DNA of 64,000 nt from Methylobacterium sp. 10 (lineage in GTDB: Bacteria > Pseudomonadota > Alphaproteobacteria > Rhizobiales > Beijerinckiaceae). The notes below the pieces were generated by a model that saw only the letters and a list, made by a program, of their open reading frames with translations, made no database searches and was not told the DNA's origin. The DNA lies in contig NZ_KI912577.1 in NCBI RefSeq assembly GCF_000519085.1, positions 3,838,035-3,902,034 of the forward strand, given 5' to 3'. Shown in pieces: positions 61,757 through 64,000 of this stretch. A program made the translations under genes and the position numbers. Position 1 is the stretch's first letter, and the number at the start of each line of letters is the position of its first letter.

Positions 61757-62635
61757 TCAGGCTTTCCGCGATCCACGCCAGAGCCGCCACAGCCGCCGCC
61801 AGCGCGGAAGCGTGATGACGGTGTTCAACGGGTCGTAGCCCGGGCGCTCCATCATCGCGAGACTCGGCTCCACCAAGGCGGTGGGTAGGAAGGCGGGCAG
61901 AGCGGCAGGCGCGATGGTGGCTCGCGCGTCCTCGAAGGCCTTCAGATGGCGCCGGGCCAGAGACCGCAGGTCCGCCGTTGCGCCGAGAAGGCCGGGGCCG
62001 CCACGTCCCGTGATGATGTCTTCGCGGGTGACGCCGTGATCCTTGAGGATATCGGCCGGCAGGTAGACCTGCCCGTTGCGGGCATGCCACGGCAGCGCTC
62101 TCAGCAATCCGACAACGCCATAGGCGACACCGGCATGGCCGGCGGCGGCAGCGCCTCCCGGCTCCACACCGTCGCAGAGGACGAGCCCACCGAGGCGGAT
62201 GAGCGAGGAAGCGGTCTCCCCGCAATAGCCCTCGAGATCGTTCACCCGCGGCATCGGATCGTCGTAGAGGTCGAAGACGCGGGCGTCGATCAGATCGACG
62301 AAGGGCTGACGCCCGAGCTTGCGCCTGACGATGGCGTCATCCAACGCGGCGGCCACCGGGTTGGCCTTCACGTCCCCCCTCGCCTCGCCCTGCAATGCGT
62401 CGCGCCACCATTGCAGGCGGATCTCCCCCGCGACCGGGTTGGTCACGGCGTCGCGCACGCGGGCGATGGTGAGGCTGAAGGCGGAGAGCGCGAAGAGATG
62501 CGGCCGGAAAGCTGCCGGCGCGAAAAGCGTGGCGAAGTAGCGGTCCGGGTCGCCCTCGCGGACCAGGGCCTCGCAATGCGCGAAGGCGAAGGCAAGGGGT
62601 TCGGCCGTTCCGGGGCTGGTAACGGTTCTGGTCAC
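61757..62635 (-). CDS. Squalene/phytoene synthase-fold protein, NDUFAF6-like
   Basis: 292 residues from GTG 62635, overlapping the stop of the upstream gene (GTGA). The trans-isoprenyl synthase fold is recognisable: DRYFATLFAPAAFRPHLFALSAFSLTIARVRDAV, GEIRLQWWRDAL, DLIDARVFDLYDDP and GYCGETASSLIRL, plus GVVGLLRALPWHARNGQVYLPADIL. The aspartate-rich DxxxD motifs are incomplete (DAVTNP; DDP), which is typical of the NDUFAF6 branch linked to complex I assembly in mitochondria, not to squalene synthesis. The adjacent Mth938/NDUFAF3-like gene supports that reading. Confidence 0.82.
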   Translation of the reverse strand: MTRTVTSPGTAEPLAFAFAHCEALVREGDPDRYFATLFAPAAFRPHLFALSAFSLTIARVRDAVTNPVAGEIRLQWWRDALQGEARGDVKANPVAAALDDAIVRRKLGRQPFVDLIDARVFDLYDDPMPRVNDLEGYCGETASSLIRLGGLVLCDGVEPGGAAAAGHAGVAYGVVGLLRALPWHARNGQVYLPADILKDHGVTREDIITGRGGPGLLGATADLRSLARRHLKAFEDARATIAPAALPAFLPTALVEPSLAMMERPGYDPLNTVITLPRWRRLWRLWRGSRKA

Positions 62636-63018
62636 GCGACCGCGATCATCGCGGCGGCGACCTTGCGGTTCTCCGCCATCAGGATGTTGTAGGTCCGCGC
62701 CGCGGCCCCCGTCTGCATCACGTCGAGGCCGATTCCGTTGTCCTTGAGCCAGCGCCGCAGACTGTCGGGAAACGGCGCGATGTCGAGGCCGGTGCCGATG
62801 AGGAGGAGTTCCACCACACCCGCCTCGGCCACGACCGGGCGCAGGGCGTTGCGGTCGATGGCCTTGGCCTCCAGGACATCCCAGGCCCTGATGCCCCCCG
62901 GCGTCACCAGGATCGAACCGCGATGCGACATGTCGGCGAAGCGAAAGCCGCCGTTGCCGTAGGCGTCGATGAGGTGGCGCCCGGGAACGAACCCGTCGTG
63001 CAGGCTGCCCTCCGCCAT
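62632..63018 (-). CDS. Mth938-domain protein, NDUFAF3-like
   Basis: 128 residues. The compact fold is recognised by IDAYGNGGFRFADMSHRGSILVTPGGIRAWDV, VELLLIGTGLDIAPFPDSLRRWLKDNGIGLDVMQTGAAARTYNILMAENRKVAAAMIAV. The GTG and A-x-x-T-Y-N-x-L motifs are the family signature. The mitochondrial homologue NDUFAF3 is a complex I assembly factor, and in alphaproteobacteria this gene commonly follows secF, as here (2 bases). A role in assembling the respiratory NADH dehydrogenase is inferred by homology. Confidence 0.88.
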   Translation of the reverse strand: MAEGSLHDGFVPGRHLIDAYGNGGFRFADMSHRGSILVTPGGIRAWDVLEAKAIDRNALRPVVAEAGVVELLLIGTGLDIAPFPDSLRRWLKDNGIGLDVMQTGAAARTYNILMAENRKVAAAMIAVA

Positions 63019-63020
63019 CT

Positions 63021-63968
63021 CTACTCCGCCGCCTGGGGCACACGGCCGCCGGTGGGCCGGCTCTGAGACTTCACGCCCGACAGCATCAGGCCAAGATAGA
63101 TCAGGACCGGGGTCGACACGAAGATCGCCGAATAGGTGCAGATCACCACACCCGCGAGCATCACCACGGCAAAGCCCTGGATCGCCTCACCGCCGAACAG
63201 CACCAGGGCGAGCAGCGAGAGGAAGGCGGAGGTCGCCGTCATCACCGTGCGCGACATGGTGGAGTTGATCGACAGGTTGAGCAGCTCCACCGTGGGGATG
63301 GTCTTGTAGCGCCGCATCAACTCGCGGGTCCGGTCGAACACCACCACCGTCTCGTTCAGCGAGTAGCCGACGATGGTAAGGATGGCCGCGATCGAGGTCA
63401 TGTTGAACTCGATCCGGCTGATGACGAAGATGCCGATGGTGAGCACGATGTCGTGCAGGGTGCCGACGATGGCGCCGAGCGCCAGTTCCCGCTCGAAGCG
63501 GAACCACAGGTAGAGGAGCACCGCGAGTACCGACAGGACGACGCCGAGCGTGCCCGACTGAACGAGCTCGCCCGAGACGCGCGGCCCCACCGTCTCGGTA
63601 CGGCGGAACTCGTATTCGGCGTCGAAGGCGCCGTGCGCCTTCTGCATCACCGCCGTCTGGCCCTGCTCGCCGGGCTGAAGCGGGAAGCGGACGAGGATCT
63701 GTCCGTCGCCACCGAGCTCCTGCACCTCGGTCTCGCCGAAGCCGAAGCTGTTGGCGGTGTGACGCACGGAAGCCACGTCGGCCGTCTTCGATTTCGCCTG
63801 CAGCTCCACAAGGGTGCCCCCCTTGAAGTCGATGCCGAAATTCAGGCCGACCGTCAGGAACAGGATCACCGTCCCCACCGACAGCAACGCCGACAGGGGG
63901 AAGGTGAAGCGCCGGAAGCGCATGAAGTCGACGTGCGACTCATCGGGCCAGAGGCGGAGCAGACGCAT
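63021..63968 (-). CDS. secF: Protein translocase subunit SecF
   Basis: 315 residues. It has six membrane segments and the SecF marks: LNFGIDFKGGTLVEL near residue 45, periplasmic P1 domain residues ~55-130, then VVLSVLAVLLYLWFRFERELALGAIVGTLHDIVLTIGIF, GYSLNETVVVFDRTRE and TMSRTVMTATSAFLSLLALVLFGG. With SecD it uses the proton gradient to pull translocating proteins into the periplasm. secD would lie just outside the window upstream. Confidence 0.95.
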   Translation of the reverse strand: MRLLRLWPDESHVDFMRFRRFTFPLSALLSVGTVILFLTVGLNFGIDFKGGTLVELQAKSKTADVASVRHTANSFGFGETEVQELGGDGQILVRFPLQPGEQGQTAVMQKAHGAFDAEYEFRRTETVGPRVSGELVQSGTLGVVLSVLAVLLYLWFRFERELALGAIVGTLHDIVLTIGIFVISRIEFNMTSIAAILTIVGYSLNETVVVFDRTRELMRRYKTIPTVELLNLSINSTMSRTVMTATSAFLSLLALVLFGGEAIQGFAVVMLAGVVICTYSAIFVSTPVLIYLGLMLSGVKSQSRPTGGRVPQAAE

Positions 63969-64000
63969 GTTCGGTCTCGGTCTCTCGTGGACGATACCCG

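Overview
This is a GC-rich window of an alphaproteobacterial chromosome, most likely a Methylobacterium/Methylorubrum-type methylotroph. The strongest argument is the block at 399-8976. Its gene order (periplasmic binding protein, YVTN propeller, two small exported proteins, ABC ATPase, ABC permease, exported protein, TonB receptor) matches the lanthanide utilisation and transport (lut) cluster described in Methylorubrum extorquens. A CtrA-type TTAA-N7-TTAA site, a CelD-type acetyltransferase and a secF / Mth938 / squalene-synthase-like gene trio also fit Rhizobiales. The species assignment is inference. No rRNA, tRNA, CRISPR array, insertion sequence or prophage was seen.

Layout. 1-147 is the cut 5' end of a reverse exported-protein gene. 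399-9704 is the lut locus: lutA-lutG on one strand, a terminator at 6152-6180, then lutH, then a small exported protein that looks like a paralogue of LutD and sits where M. extorquens carries lanM. 9796-18701 is an exopolysaccharide region: initiating sugar transferase, glycosyltransferase, export lipoprotein, Wzz/Wzc-like protein with a degenerate kinase domain, CelD-like acetyltransferase and NodB-type deacetylase. 18811-27192 is mixed housekeeping: ctaA, DUF2842, HlyIII, GH25 lysozyme, DUF488, a LuxR solo, a PhnB/VOC protein, an EamA transporter and an AlkA glycosylase. 27388-31609 is a first heavy-metal RND adaptor/pump pair, followed by an intergenic region rich in palindromes and a GDSL hydrolase.

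32952-40945 is a reverse core run: MBL hydrolase, TatD, metG, holB, tmk, D,D-carboxypeptidase and rlpA. 41339-43321 holds a ParA-like ATPase with a ribbon-helix-helix partner and a divergent PAS protein, with a CtrA box between them. cobF follows. 44175-49975 is a metal-handling operon: Cys/His-rich protein, His-rich adaptor, second RND pump and DUF305 protein. 49994-57976 carries an RTX metalloprotease, a hydroxypyruvate-isomerase-like gene, an ECF sigma/anti-sigma pair, a protease homologue lacking its catalytic triad, trmFO and a lipoprotein. 58018-63968 carries a GNAT enzyme, an L-lactate permease, a manganese catalase, a pair resembling the complex I assembly factors NDUFAF6 and NDUFAF3, and secF.

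The most unusual material is the LutD-like paralogue in the lanM position, large perfect palindromes inside the lut operon, a dispersed ~73-bp repeat found twice in opposite orientation, a 21-bp tandem duplication extending MetG, and the inactive S1C protease homologue next to the sigma/anti-sigma pair.
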